Origin: JBGPEQ01 sp050180895
GTDB lineage: Bacteria > Pseudomonadota > Alphaproteobacteria > Dongiales > Dongiaceae
Reading direction: 5' to 3'
DNA length: 64,000 nucleotides
Assembly (NCBI GenBank): GCA_050180895.1
Contig: JBFXDS010000001.1
Location: 124,001-188,000 of the forward strand
Shown here: positions 55,643 through 63,662 of the stretch, in pieces
How the letters are laid out: each line of letters opens with the position of its first letter
How positions within the stretch are numbered: position 1 is the first letter of the stretch
Made by a program: the position numbers and the translations under genes
The notes under the pieces: generated by a model
The model's database searches: none
Seen by the model: the letters and a program-made list of their open reading frames with translations, nothing else
Told to the model about the DNA's origin: nothing

Positions 55643-55663
55643 GGGCGGGTCTGAGACCCGCCC
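55643..55663. repeat. Palindromic REP-like element (GGCGGGTCT family)
   Basis: GGGCGGGTCT and AGACCCGCCC flank one central base, 22 bases after the previous copy. The close pair suggests a clustered (BIME-like) arrangement. Confidence 0.8.
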
Positions 55664-55690
55664 CTACAGGCCACCGAACTCCCAGTCGGC

Positions 55691-55737
55691 CAAAAATTGG
55701 TCCGGCCCCGGACGGCGCGGGTGCCGTCCGGGGCCGG
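55691..55737 (-). terminator. Strong terminator hairpin of the glnK-amtB operon
   Basis: A perfect 15-bp stem (55702-55716 with 55723-55737) closes a 6-base loop. On the minus strand it lies 44 bases after the amtB stop and is followed by CCAATTTTTGG, giving a short U run. A run of three T on the other side could also stop the convergent transcript. Confidence 0.75.
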
Positions 55738-55781
55738 TGGTTTCTCAGCAGACCGAACGAGGGGCAGTCCCGCCTTCGGAG

Positions 55782-57116
55782 CTACGGGACCACCTCCCCA
55801 TGCAGGCTGAGATCGAGACCGTCGCGCTCGATGTCCTCGGCGACCCGCAGGCCGATGGTGACGTCGATGATCTTCAGCAGGATAAAGGTGAGGATGCCGC
55901 AATAGACGACGGTGATGACCACCCCGATCAATTGCGTGAAGACCTGGCCGGCATTGCCGTCGATCAGGCCGACGGGATCGGCCGACCCGGTCACCGCCAT
56001 GGTCGCGAAGACGCCGGTGAGCAGGGCGCCGACGATGCCGCCGACGCCGTGGACGCCGAAGACGTCCAGGGAGTCGTCATAGCCGAGCGCGTTCTTGATC
56101 GCGGTCGAGGCGATGAAGCAGACCACGCCGGCAGCCACGCCGATGACGAGGGCGCCGCCCGGCAGGACGAAGCCCGCGGCCGGCGTGATCGCGACCAGGC
56201 CGGCGACGGCGCCGGAGACGATGCCCAGCACCGACGGCTTGCCCTTGGCCAGCCACTCCGCGAACATCCAGCCGAGGGCCGCCGCGGCCGTCGCGATCTG
56301 GGTGACCGCCATCGCCATGCCGGCGCGGCCGTCGGCGGCGACCGCGGAGCCGGCGTTGAAGCCGAACCAGCCGACCCACAGCAGCGAGGCGCCGATCAGG
56401 CTGTAGACCAGGTTGTGCGGCGGGAACGGCGTCTTGCCGTAGCCGGTGCGCTTGCCGAGCACGAGGGCCGCCACCAGGCCGGCGATGCCGGCATTGATGT
56501 GGACGACGGTGCCGCCGGCGTAGTCCAGCACGCCCAGGCCGCCGATGAGGCCGCCGCCCCACACCATGTGCGCGACCGGCGCATAGACGACGATCAGCCA
56601 CAGCCCCATGAACCACAGCATGGCGCTGAACTTCATCCGGTCGGCGAAGGCGCCGGTGATGAGCGCGGGGGTGATGATGGCGAAGGTCATCTGAAAGGTC
56701 ATGAACACCGCTTCGGGGATCGACGGCGCCAATCCGTGCGATCCGCCGGGCTCGAGGCCCGACAGCAGGAACCGGCTGAAGCCGCCGAAGAAGTTGTTCC
56801 CGTCGGTGAAGGCGAGGCTGTAGCCGACGACCATCCACAGGATCGTCACCAGGCAGCAGATGGCGAAGGACTGCATGGTGATCGTCAGCACGTTCATCTT
56901 GCGGACCATGCCGCCGTAGAACAGCGCCAGGCCGGGAATGGTCATCATCAGCACGAGCGCGGTGGCGGTCAGCATCCAGGCGGTGTCGCCGCGATCGAGC
57001 GTCGGTCCCGGCACGGCCTCCGGTGCTGCCTCCTGCGCGAAGGCAATCGCCGACATGGTGACGGCGGCAATCGTCGTTCCCCCGAGGGCCGCGCGCCGAA
57101 GAATGGTCCGAATCAT
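55782..57116 (-). CDS. amtB: Ammonium transporter
   Basis: This 444-residue inner-membrane channel has a cleavable signal peptide (ending AIAFAQE) and 11 membrane helices. The pore twin histidines lie in VVHINAGIAG and VFGVHGVGG, and the conserved aspartate in LITGAFADRMKF. It should be a trimer, blocked by the GlnK protein encoded directly upstream. The gene starts 12 bases after the glnK stop. Confidence 0.97.
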   Translation of the reverse strand: MIRTILRRAALGGTTIAAVTMSAIAFAQEAAPEAVPGPTLDRGDTAWMLTATALVLMMTIPGLALFYGGMVRKMNVLTITMQSFAICCLVTILWMVVGYSLAFTDGNNFFGGFSRFLLSGLEPGGSHGLAPSIPEAVFMTFQMTFAIITPALITGAFADRMKFSAMLWFMGLWLIVVYAPVAHMVWGGGLIGGLGVLDYAGGTVVHINAGIAGLVAALVLGKRTGYGKTPFPPHNLVYSLIGASLLWVGWFGFNAGSAVAADGRAGMAMAVTQIATAAAALGWMFAEWLAKGKPSVLGIVSGAVAGLVAITPAAGFVLPGGALVIGVAAGVVCFIASTAIKNALGYDDSLDVFGVHGVGGIVGALLTGVFATMAVTGSADPVGLIDGNAGQVFTQLIGVVITVVYCGILTFILLKIIDVTIGLRVAEDIERDGLDLSLHGEVVP

Positions 57117-57128
57117 CTGAGGGTCTCC

Positions 57129-57467
57129 CTATAGTGCTTCTTCGTTTCTGTCGCCGGTGCGGATGCGCACGGCTTGCTGCATGTCGAAGACGAAGATCTT
57201 GCCGTCGCCGATGCGGCCGGTGGCGGCCGCTTTCTGAATCGCGTCGACGACCGGCTCGACCAGGTCGTTGGACACGGCGATCTCGAGCTTGATCTTCGGC
57301 ACGAAGTTCACGGCGTACTCGGCGCCGCGATAGATCTCGGTGTGACCCTTCTGGCGGCCAAAGCCGCGAGCCTCGGTGACGGTCATCCCCTGGACGCCGA
57401 GCCCCGTCAGCGCCTCGCGCACTTCGTCCAGCTTGAACGGCTTGATGATAGCCATGATCAATTTCAT
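57129..57467 (-). CDS. glnK: PII nitrogen regulatory protein
   Basis: This 112-residue trimeric PII protein senses 2-oxoglutarate and ATP/ADP and controls AmtB. It begins MKLIMAIIKPFKLDEVREAL, has the uridylylated Y51 on the T-loop (KGHTEIYRGAEY) and the B-loop TGRIGDGKIF. The ATG at 57467 gives the exact family length; the longer frame upstream is not coding. GGAGCG lies upstream. It is the first gene of the glnK-amtB operon, presumably under nitrogen control, though I saw no clear sigma-54 site. Confidence 0.97.
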   Translation of the reverse strand: MKLIMAIIKPFKLDEVREALTGLGVQGMTVTEARGFGRQKGHTEIYRGAEYAVNFVPKIKLEIAVSNDLVEPVVDAIQKAAATGRIGDGKIFVFDMQQAVRIRTGDRNEEAL

Positions 57468-57858
57468 CTCACGCTCCTGACCGGTCCAGCCGCACCGCCA
57501 CGGAATGCGCCAAATCGCAAGCGCTCCCGATTCCGACGAGAGGACGGACCACAAGTGATCTGCGGTAGTTCAGGTAAGCAAGCGGCGTGCCAAGCCGAGA
57601 CCCGCCTGCGCGATACTATGGATATGCCGCCGCGAGCCGACCGATTCGTCCGGTTCGATCTCGATGCGCGACGGCTCGCGGCCTTCGAGATGTGCGTGAG
57701 ATGTCATGAGCGTCCGCCCGCAGGCGGCGACATGTCAGCCGGCTCGCCGCCTACGGGGAGTCCGGTGACGACTGGCGCTGGAGCGGGCACAGTTCTGCCG
57801 CTCCGTTCGGCAACTGCCTATATATTCGGCAAGCTCCCGTGCGGGCGCGGCCTCGGCA
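57468..57858. other. Intergenic region upstream of glnK
   Basis: This 391-base gap must contain the glnK promoter. No sigma-54 or NtrC site of good quality was found by eye, and no gene is supported in it. Confidence 0.4.
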
Positions 57859-58107
57859 TCAGCCGCACCCCTGGAGCCGGGACGGCCGTGTCGACGGCAC
57901 GTCGTCGCGCCCGCCGAGACGGCCGAGATGATGCGCCAGCCATCGGGCGATCCAACGGGCGATGCCGGGCGAGGCGGTTGACGTCGGCGCTGCATCTTCT
58001 TCTCGTACCGGCTGCGGCGACATCCGGCGTATGGGTGTGGGGGCCGGCCGGTGCATCAACGCCACATGCATCGCCTCGGCGTAGGCCTGTACGATATCGA
58101 TCATCAT
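57859..58107 (-). CDS. Small protein divergent from LysR-like regulator (module 1)
   Basis: This 82-residue frame starts at ATG 58107 with GGAGG five bases upstream. The product begins MMIDIVQAYAEAMHVALMHR, then a proline-rich linker and an amphipathic arginine/tryptophan helix (IARWIARWLAHHLGRL). Its N-terminus resembles that of the small protein at 59409-59693, and both have the same conserved promoter-region motif 98 bases upstream. The function is unknown; DUF1127-like small proteins are the nearest comparison. Confidence 0.55.
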   Translation of the reverse strand: MMIDIVQAYAEAMHVALMHRPAPTPIRRMSPQPVREEDAAPTSTASPGIARWIARWLAHHLGRLGGRDDVPSTRPSRLQGCG

Positions 58108-58204
58108 GGCGGCCTCCAGGAAGGTGCCGACCGTCATTGGCGGCATGCCTGACAAGCTGGGGCCGTTACCGGGAGATCGCAAAAGCCGTTTGCTCATCCA
58201 TGTC

Positions 58205-58224
58205 GTGTCGGAAAGTCACGGATC
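58205..58224 (-). promoter_or_regulatory. Conserved upstream motif of small-protein module 1
   Basis: The sequence GTGTCGGAAAGTCACGGATC recurs, with two single-base differences, at 59791-59812. In both cases it lies 98 bases upstream of the start codon of a minus-strand small protein. On that strand GTGAC is followed after 24 bases by AACGGC in both modules. It probably marks the promoter or a shared operator. Confidence 0.5.
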
Positions 58225-58261
58225 TCGACTCACAGCCCGCGCCGGCCGGCGACGGGACGAG

Positions 58262-58420
58262 CTAGATCAGAATGCCGACGGCACCGACAGCCACGCCCGC
58301 CGCCGTCTGCGCCGTGACGCAGGTGATCGGGAACCGCTTCCATAGAATGTAGGCGGCGGCGCTGAGCAGCGGGCTGGCGATGAGTGCCCACGCCATTTCG
58401 GGGCTGATCGAAGTCAACAT
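58262..58420 (-). CDS. Small two-helix membrane protein, 52 residues
   Basis: From ATG 58420 the frame encodes MLTSISPEMAWALIASPLLS, a first hydrophobic helix, then YILWKRFP and a second hydrophobic helix ending GVAVGAVGILI. AGGG lies eight bases upstream. No family is recognised. The strong hydrophobic pattern makes it plausible, but the upstream extension of the frame to 58588 remains open. Confidence 0.45.
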   Translation of the reverse strand: MLTSISPEMAWALIASPLLSAAAYILWKRFPITCVTAQTAAGVAVGAVGILI

Positions 58421-58606
58421 GCCAAACCCTATCGCGGTCGCATGACCGTTTGATGACGGGCCCGGGTCGGGCGGCGTCACTCGGTCGTCCCGGCGGCTGC
58501 GCCTCCAGTTGCCCAGACCGATCAACGCCCGCGCTGGCTCTTGCTGTCCCCCCGGCGAGACCGTCGATATGCTGGCGGCATCGGACAAAGGACGTCATGG
58601 ATCGAA

Positions 58607-59500
58607 ATGCCGCGCCGACTGCCGCCGCTCAACGCCTTGCGGGCCTTCGAGGCCGCCGCGCGGCATGACAGCTTCGCCGGCGCCGCCGCGGAGCTGCGCG
58701 TCGATCACGCCGCCGTCAGCCGCCACGTGCGCGCGCTGGAGGCGCGTCTCGGCGTCACGCTGTTCCGGCGCGTCAGCCGCGGCGTGGAGCTGACGCCGGC
58801 CGGCCGGCAATATCTGCAGGCGGTTTCCTCCGCCTTCGACGCCATCGCCGAGGCCACCGACGTGCTCGCCCGGCCGAAGCATGCGCTGATCCGCGTCAGC
58901 GCCGAGCCGGCCCTCGCCGCCAAGTGGTTGATCCACCGCCTGGGCCGCTTCCACGCCGAGCACCCGGATTTCGACGTCGTGCTCGACGCCTCGCCGCGGC
59001 TGGTCGACCTGGCGCGCGACGAGGCCGACGTCGCCCTGCGCTACGGCCAGGGCGGATGGCCCGGCCTGCGGCAGGACTTGCTGGCGGCCTCGCAGCTCTA
59101 TCCGGTCGGGCGGCCGGAGCTGCGCAGCCGTCGGCGCGGCGCCTTGCGGCCGGAGGATCTGCGGGCCTTCGTGCTGCTGCATGAAGATGACGGCAACCTC
59201 TGGCGCCGCTGGTTCGCCGCCGCGGGCGTCACCGACGTCAATGTCAGCCGCGGTCCGCGCATCCTCGAGACCGGCCTCGCCATCGACGCGGCGATCGCCG
59301 GCCAGGGCATCGTGCTCGCCGACGAGGTGCTGATCGGCGACGACTTGGCCAAAGGCAGGCTGGCGAAGCTCTGCGACATCGCGCTGATCGACAACGCCTA
59401 CTATCTCGTCAGCCTCCCCGGTGCGCTCCGCCGCCGGCCGATCGCGGCCTTCCGCGACTGGCTGCTGGCGGAGAGCGCATCGCTGCGACGGCCGCGATGA
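58607..59500 (+). CDS. LysR-family regulator, GcvA-like (module 1)
   Basis: This 297-residue transcription factor has an N-terminal winged helix-turn-helix (LPPLNALRAFEAAARHDSF, AAVSRHVRALEARLGVTLF) and a C-terminal effector-binding domain. The opening sequence is typical of the GcvA subgroup. It is one of three paralogues within 4 kb. It is transcribed away from small proteins. The ATG at 58607 gives the usual GcvA-like N-terminus. Confidence 0.93.
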   Translation: MPRRLPPLNALRAFEAAARHDSFAGAAAELRVDHAAVSRHVRALEARLGVTLFRRVSRGVELTPAGRQYLQAVSSAFDAIAEATDVLARPKHALIRVSAEPALAAKWLIHRLGRFHAEHPDFDVVLDASPRLVDLARDEADVALRYGQGGWPGLRQDLLAASQLYPVGRPELRSRRRGALRPEDLRAFVLLHEDDGNLWRRWFAAAGVTDVNVSRGPRILETGLAIDAAIAGQGIVLADEVLIGDDLAKGRLAKLCDIALIDNAYYLVSLPGALRRRPIAAFRDWLLAESASLRRPR

Positions 59501-59693
59501 CGGCCGACAGCTGGCGCAGGGCCGCCGTCGTCCATGCGCCGAACCCGGCGGCGGTTTGCCGCGGCGGCGCCGGCTCCGGCCTGCGGTCCGCGAACCGCCC
59601 GGCGTCGGATGGGCGCGGCGTCGGCGGCGGTGGTCGAAGCGTCGTTGCCACGGTGATGGCGTCGACATAAACCTGCGTGAGATCCTTGAGCAT
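59409..59693 (-). CDS. Small protein divergent from LysR-like regulator (module 2)
   Basis: This 94-residue frame starts at ATG 59693 after GAGGAAGG. It begins MLKDLTQVYVDAITVATTLR and PPPPTPRP, matching the arrangement of the module 1 protein. Its last 30 codons overlap the 3' end of the module 1 LysR gene on the other strand and look less natural, so the true functional part may be shorter. The function is unknown. Confidence 0.5.
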   Translation of the reverse strand: MLKDLTQVYVDAITVATTLRPPPPTPRPSDAGRFADRRPEPAPPRQTAAGFGAWTTAALRQLSAVIAAVAAMRSPPAASRGRPRSAGGGAHRGG

Positions 59694-59790
59694 CGTGCGC
59701 CTTCCTCGGAGCGGACTCGCGGTTGCACCGGAACGGTGGCAACAATGCGAATCCCGCGCCGAGGGCACAAACGCCGTTCGTTGACGGAGC

Positions 59791-59812
59791 GTGTCAGGAA
59801 AAGTCACGGATC
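59791..59812 (-). promoter_or_regulatory. Conserved upstream motif of small-protein module 2
   Basis: Second copy of the motif at 58205-58224, again 98 bases upstream of a small-protein ATG. It also ends two bases before the LysR ATG at 59814, so a bound regulator here would cover the LysR start. Confidence 0.5.
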
Positions 59813-59813
59813 G

Positions 59814-60710
59814 ATGTCGCGCCGCTTGCCCCCGCTGAACGCGCTCCGCGCCTTCGAGGCCGCGGCGCGCCACAACAGCTTCACCGGCGCCGCCGCGGAG
59901 CTGCATGTCAGCCACGCGGCGATCAGCCGGCACGTCCGTTCGCTCGAGGCGCGGCTCGGCGTGACTTTGTTCCGCAACGCCAGGCGCGGCGTCGAGCTGA
60001 CCAGCGCCGGCGCCAGCTATCTCGCGACGGTGTCGCAGGCCTTCGACTCGATCGCGGCGGCGACGGACTCCCTGGCCGATCCCAAGCATGCGCTGATCCG
60101 CGTCAGCGCCCAGCCGGCCTTCGCCGCCCGCTGGCTGATCCATCGCCTGGCCGGCTTCCGCGCCGCCTGGCCCGACTACGAGGTGATGCTGGATTCGACG
60201 TCGCGGCTGGTCGACCTCGAACGCGACGAGGCCGACCTGGCGATCCGCCGCGCCGAGCGGCCGGCGCCCGGCCTCGTCCAGGACCTGCTGGCGCCGTCGC
60301 GCGTCCATCCGGTCGGCGCGCCCGGCGTCCTGCGCGGGCGGCGCATCCCCCTGCGGCCGGCGGATCTGACGACCTTCCCGCTGCTGCATGACGACGACGA
60401 CGGCAGCCTGTGGCGCCGTTGGTTCGCCGCCGTGGACATCGCCGACGTCGCGGTCGGTCGCGGCGCGCACATCCTCGAATCCGGGCTGGCCATCGATGCG
60501 GCCATCGCCGGCCAGGGCATCGTCCTCGCCGACGATTTCCTGATCGCCGACGAGCTCGCCGACGGCAGGCTCGTCAAGCTCTGCGCGCTTGCCGTCGCCG
60601 ACTGGGACTATTGCCTGGTCGGCCTCCCCGACGCGCTCCGCCGCCGGCCGGTCGCGGCCTTCCGCGACTGGCTGCTGGCGGAGAGCGCCGGGCTGCGCGC
60701 GCCGCGCTGA
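59814..60710 (+). CDS. LysR-family regulator, GcvA-like (module 2)
   Basis: This 298-residue regulator is a close paralogue of the module 1 protein, sharing LPPLNALRAFEAAARHNSF and many segments of the effector domain (GLAIDAAIAGQGIVLAD). The helix-turn-helix is AAISRHVRSLEARLGVTLF. The ATG at 59814 follows a conserved motif directly; GGAAAAG lies about 14 bases before. Tandem duplication of module 1 is the likely origin. Confidence 0.93.
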   Translation: MSRRLPPLNALRAFEAAARHNSFTGAAAELHVSHAAISRHVRSLEARLGVTLFRNARRGVELTSAGASYLATVSQAFDSIAAATDSLADPKHALIRVSAQPAFAARWLIHRLAGFRAAWPDYEVMLDSTSRLVDLERDEADLAIRRAERPAPGLVQDLLAPSRVHPVGAPGVLRGRRIPLRPADLTTFPLLHDDDDGSLWRRWFAAVDIADVAVGRGAHILESGLAIDAAIAGQGIVLADDFLIADELADGRLVKLCALAVADWDYCLVGLPDALRRRPVAAFRDWLLAESAGLRAPR

Positions 60711-60739
60711 GGGCCGAGCGCGGCGTCTGCGCGCATCGT

Positions 60740-61132
60740 TCAGGCCGCGCGCCGCGACGGCGCGTTGTCGTTGCAGCCGCCGAGCGCATATCCGGTGAGC
60801 GCCACGTCGTGCGCCGGGGCCGGCGCCGCGGCGATCGGCGTGCGGTCCGGCAACGCGCCGTGCACCGCGGCCCAGATGTCGCCGCGCGTGAGCCCGACGT
60901 CCTTCAGCATCCGATCGTCCAGCAGCAGGAGCGCGCGCGTCGCCGCGTGACGGTCGTGCCACAGCCTGAGGCGCGCCGCGATCCGGCGCAGAGCCTGCAG
61001 CGGCTGGCGGCCGATCCTGGCGCCGCCGCGGACGAGCAGATAGCCGACGCGTGCCAGCGTCTCGGCCCGCTCTCGATGGGCGCGGTCGATGTAGCTCTGC
61101 GGGTCGAAATGACTGCTGCGGAAATCGTTCAT
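60740..61132 (-). CDS. DUF1127-domain protein, divergent from LysR-like regulator (module 3)
   Basis: This 130-residue protein has the DUF1127 core: RHAATRALLLLDDRMLKDVGLTRGDIWAAV, preceded by a basic helix and followed by an Ala/Pro-rich tail. DUF1127 proteins are small, often stress- or phosphate-linked RNA-binding-type proteins in alphaproteobacteria. The ATG at 61132 has AGAAGG upstream. It is transcribed away from the third GcvA-like regulator. Confidence 0.82.
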   Translation of the reverse strand: MNDFRSSHFDPQSYIDRAHRERAETLARVGYLLVRGGARIGRQPLQALRRIAARLRLWHDRHAATRALLLLDDRMLKDVGLTRGDIWAAVHGALPDRTPIAAAPAPAHDVALTGYALGGCNDNAPSRRAA

Positions 61133-61239
61133 GGCGTACCTTCTCTTTCCGGAGATCATGAGATATCCTAATGGCGATGAATGTCCTCGTTTCATCGATG
61201 GTCTGGATAATGTCGAGATCAGGGCATCGCCTGCAAACG

Positions 61240-61273
61240 ATTAGTTCTCACGCGTCATATTAGAACGGCTAAT
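61240..61273 (+). promoter_or_regulatory. Putative GcvA-type operator (ATTAG/CTAAT repeats)
   Basis: ATTAG occurs at 61240-61244 and 61259-61263, and CTAAT at 61269-61273. The last two form a palindrome ATTAG-N5-CTAAT. E. coli GcvA sites contain the core CTAAT. The sites lie 9-42 bases before the ATG of the third LysR gene and between it and the DUF1127 gene, so autoregulation and control of the divergent gene are likely. Confidence 0.65.
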
Positions 61274-61281
61274 GTGAAAAG

Positions 61282-62229
61282 ATGTCGCCGCGACTGCCCC
61301 CGCTCAACGCCCTGCGCGCCTTCGAGGCGGCGGCGCGGCATCTGAGCTTCACCAAGGCGGCGGCCGAGCTGCATGTGACGCAGGCCGCCGTCAGCCATCA
61401 GATCCGGACGCTGGAGGAGCATCTGGGCGTGCCGCTGTTCCAGCGCCGCAACAAGGCGGTGCTGCTGACCGAGGCCGGCCAGCTCTGCCTGCCGGGCGTG
61501 CGCGACGGCTTCGCGCGGCTGGCCGAGGCGATCGAGAGCGTGCGGGCGCTGGAGTCGACGAACATCCTCGGCGTCACCATGCCGCCGTCGCTCGCCGCCA
61601 AGTGGCTGGTGCCGCGGCTCGAGGGATTCCGCTCCGCCAATCCGGAGATCGAGGTGCGCATCGATGCCTCGACGCAGCTGGTCGATTTCGCCCGCGAGTC
61701 CATCGACGTGGGCATCCGCTACGGCGGCGGCAGCTATGCCGGGCTGACCGCGGAACCGCTGTTCGAGACCGAAGCGTTCCCGGTGTGCAGCCCGCGGCTG
61801 CGCAAGGGGCCGCGGGCCTTGCGCACGCCGCAGGATCTCAAGTGGCACACCCTGCTGCACACCGACTGGCTGGCCCGCGGCGACGAGCCGGACTGGCGCA
61901 TGTGGCTGCTGGCGGCCGGAGTCCGCGACGTCGACTGGGCGCGCGGCCCCAAGTTCAACGACGGCGCGGTCGCCATCCAGGCGGCGATCGAGGGGCACGG
62001 CGTCGCCCTCGGCCGCAGCGCGCTGGTCGCCGGCGACCTCAAGGCCGGCCGGCTGGTGCGCCCGTTCCGCCTCAGCGTCGCCAGTCGCTTCCGCTACTAC
62101 CTCGTCTACCCGCCGGCGGCCGTCAAGCGCCCCAAGGTCGCCGCCTTCCGCGCCTGGCTGCTGGCCGAGGCCGGCCATTCCCGGCGCGAGGAGGAAGCGG
62201 CCGAGCGGCGCAAACCGACGGTTGCGTGA
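61282..62229 (+). CDS. LysR-family regulator, GcvA-like (module 3)
   Basis: This 315-residue regulator begins MSPRLPPLNALRAFEAAARH and has the helix-turn-helix AAVSHQIRTLEEHLGVPLF. It is closer to classic GcvA (transcriptional regulator of glycine cleavage) than the other two, by its QAAVSHQI wording. No gcv genes lie in the window. Upstream CTAAT sites match the GcvA core. The C-terminal tail is basic. Confidence 0.93.
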   Translation: MSPRLPPLNALRAFEAAARHLSFTKAAAELHVTQAAVSHQIRTLEEHLGVPLFQRRNKAVLLTEAGQLCLPGVRDGFARLAEAIESVRALESTNILGVTMPPSLAAKWLVPRLEGFRSANPEIEVRIDASTQLVDFARESIDVGIRYGGGSYAGLTAEPLFETEAFPVCSPRLRKGPRALRTPQDLKWHTLLHTDWLARGDEPDWRMWLLAAGVRDVDWARGPKFNDGAVAIQAAIEGHGVALGRSALVAGDLKAGRLVRPFRLSVASRFRYYLVYPPAAVKRPKVAAFRAWLLAEAGHSRREEEAAERRKPTVA

Positions 62230-62298
62230 CAGCGCTCACAGACGGCGCGGCCGCGATCGGCTAACTACCGGCGGGCAACTGGGAGACGAGGTGCCGCG

Positions 62299-62781
62299 AT
62301 GGAACCCTTGCAGGCCTACGGCCAGCCGATCGGCGCGCAGGGCTACGACCTCATCGAGGACATCACCTTTCTCTGCTGGATGCCCGTCCTCACCGTGATC
62401 GGCGACATCGTGCGCCACCCGTGGGACCGCGGCTACAAGGTACACGTCTCCGTCGGCGCCGGCGACGCCGACCGCGTCGCCCGCAGCGTGCTGCCGCAGC
62501 TGCAGGCGATGCAGCTCGACCACAAGGTCGTCTACCCGCTGAGCCGCTACATCCAGATGAACGCCGGCGACCAGCAGGGCAAGTTCATCACCATCTATCC
62601 CGGGCCGGTGCTGGAGGGCTTCACCACGCTGATCGGCGCGCTCGACCCGCTCCTGCGCAACATGAATGCGGTGCCGGGGCCGCACCCGATGGACCGGCAG
62701 TCCGGTCACGTCCTGCCGGAGCGCCGCATCGGACGCAGCGGCCTGCTGTACTACGTGATCGTCCAGAGCTACCGTTCCTAA
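62299..62781 (+). CDS. Stand-alone lanthionine-synthetase lyase-like domain
   Basis: This 160-residue protein resembles the N-terminal lyase-like domain of class III/IV lanthionine synthetases (LanKC/LanL). The visible pattern is YKVHVSVGAGDADRVARSVLP, then HKVVYPLSRYIQMN and GKFITIYPG, ending with a GRSGLLYYVI segment. No kinase or cyclase domain and no precursor peptide gene is adjacent. The protein may be an unrelated member of the fold with another role. GGAGACGAGG precedes the ATG. It sits between a LysR regulator and a methyltransferase. Confidence 0.55.
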   Translation: MEPLQAYGQPIGAQGYDLIEDITFLCWMPVLTVIGDIVRHPWDRGYKVHVSVGAGDADRVARSVLPQLQAMQLDHKVVYPLSRYIQMNAGDQQGKFITIYPGPVLEGFTTLIGALDPLLRNMNAVPGPHPMDRQSGHVLPERRIGRSGLLYYVIVQSYRS

Positions 62782-62787
62782 CCGCCG

Positions 62788-63588
62788 TCAGGGCTTCCGC
62801 GCGGTAGCGATGTGCGCGGGCGCGCCGAAGGCCACGGCCCCGTCCGGCCCGACGTAGGCCCGCAGGTCGCGCTGGGCCTCCTGCAAGAGCCGCCGGTACT
62901 GCGCGTCGTCGATCAGCTCGGCGAGGGTCCAGCCCTTGATGTCCGTGCGCACCCAGGCCTCCAGCGAGGGAAAGCGGGCGGTGCCGTCGAGCGTGCGGAT
63001 CTCCGCCGCGGCGATGCCGGCCTCCTCGAGCAGCGCGCGGAACGCTTCGGGCTCGCCCAGCGCGAAGGGCGCCCGCAGCTCGTTTGCGATCCGCTCGCCG
63101 AACAGGCGCCGCAGGAGCGCGACCATCGCCGCGTAGCCCGGCGAATGCGCGAGCGCGTCCCACACCGCCACCGCCAAATGGCCGCCCGGCCGCAGCACGC
63201 GCCACATCTCCCCGAGCGCGGCGATGCGGTCCTCGAAGAACATCAGCCCGAACTGGCTGACGACGGCGTCGAAGCGGCCGTCGGCGAAGGGCAGCGATTC
63301 CGCCTTTCCCAGATGCCACTCGATCGCGGGCGTGGTGCGGCGGGCGACGGCGAGCATGCCCTCGTTGCGGTCGAGCGCCGCCGTCGTGCCGCCCGGCGCC
63401 ACGCGCGCCGCGGCCTCGCGGGCGAGGACGCCGGTGCCGCAGGCGACGTCGAGCACCGCCTGTCCGGGCGAAAGCCGCGCCGCCTCGGCCACGCGCGGCG
63501 CCCAGTCGCGAAAGAGGGCGGGAACGAAGAACTCCTCGTAGATCTCGGCCGCGCTGCGCGTGACCTGGCCGGTGCCGGTGTCGTCCAT
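62788..63588 (-). CDS. Class I SAM-dependent methyltransferase (UbiE-like)
   Basis: This 266-residue enzyme has motif I VLDVACGTGVLA, motif II AALDRNEGML, and motif III RVLRPGGHLAVAVWD. It resembles UbiE/Coq5-like small-molecule methyltransferases. The ATG at 63588 has GGGAGG upstream. It is convergent with the lyase-like gene and divergent from a TetR gene, which may control it. Confidence 0.9.
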   Translation of the reverse strand: MDDTGTGQVTRSAAEIYEEFFVPALFRDWAPRVAEAARLSPGQAVLDVACGTGVLAREAAARVAPGGTTAALDRNEGMLAVARRTTPAIEWHLGKAESLPFADGRFDAVVSQFGLMFFEDRIAALGEMWRVLRPGGHLAVAVWDALAHSPGYAAMVALLRRLFGERIANELRAPFALGEPEAFRALLEEAGIAAAEIRTLDGTARFPSLEAWVRTDIKGWTLAELIDDAQYRRLLQEAQRDLRAYVGPDGAVAFGAPAHIATARKP

Positions 63589-63662
63589 GCGAAGATCCTC
63601 CCCCGGCGGGTCGTGCGGCCCGCCCGGCCGCCGGGTTGCCGGACGGGTCCGGGTCGCTAATA

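Larger units (their letters stand above)
55462..55781. other. Intergenic region with repeats and a terminator
   Basis: This 320-base gap between convergent genes holds no gene. It contains a half REP element at 55523-55540, two palindromes of the GGCGGGTCT family, and a very strong hairpin that ends the amtB transcript. Confidence 0.7.

Noticed and set aside
51931..55902. 1323-codon minus-strand open frame opposite the indolepyruvate oxidoreductase gene
   Set aside because: Pure shadow with antisense composition and no recognisable motif.
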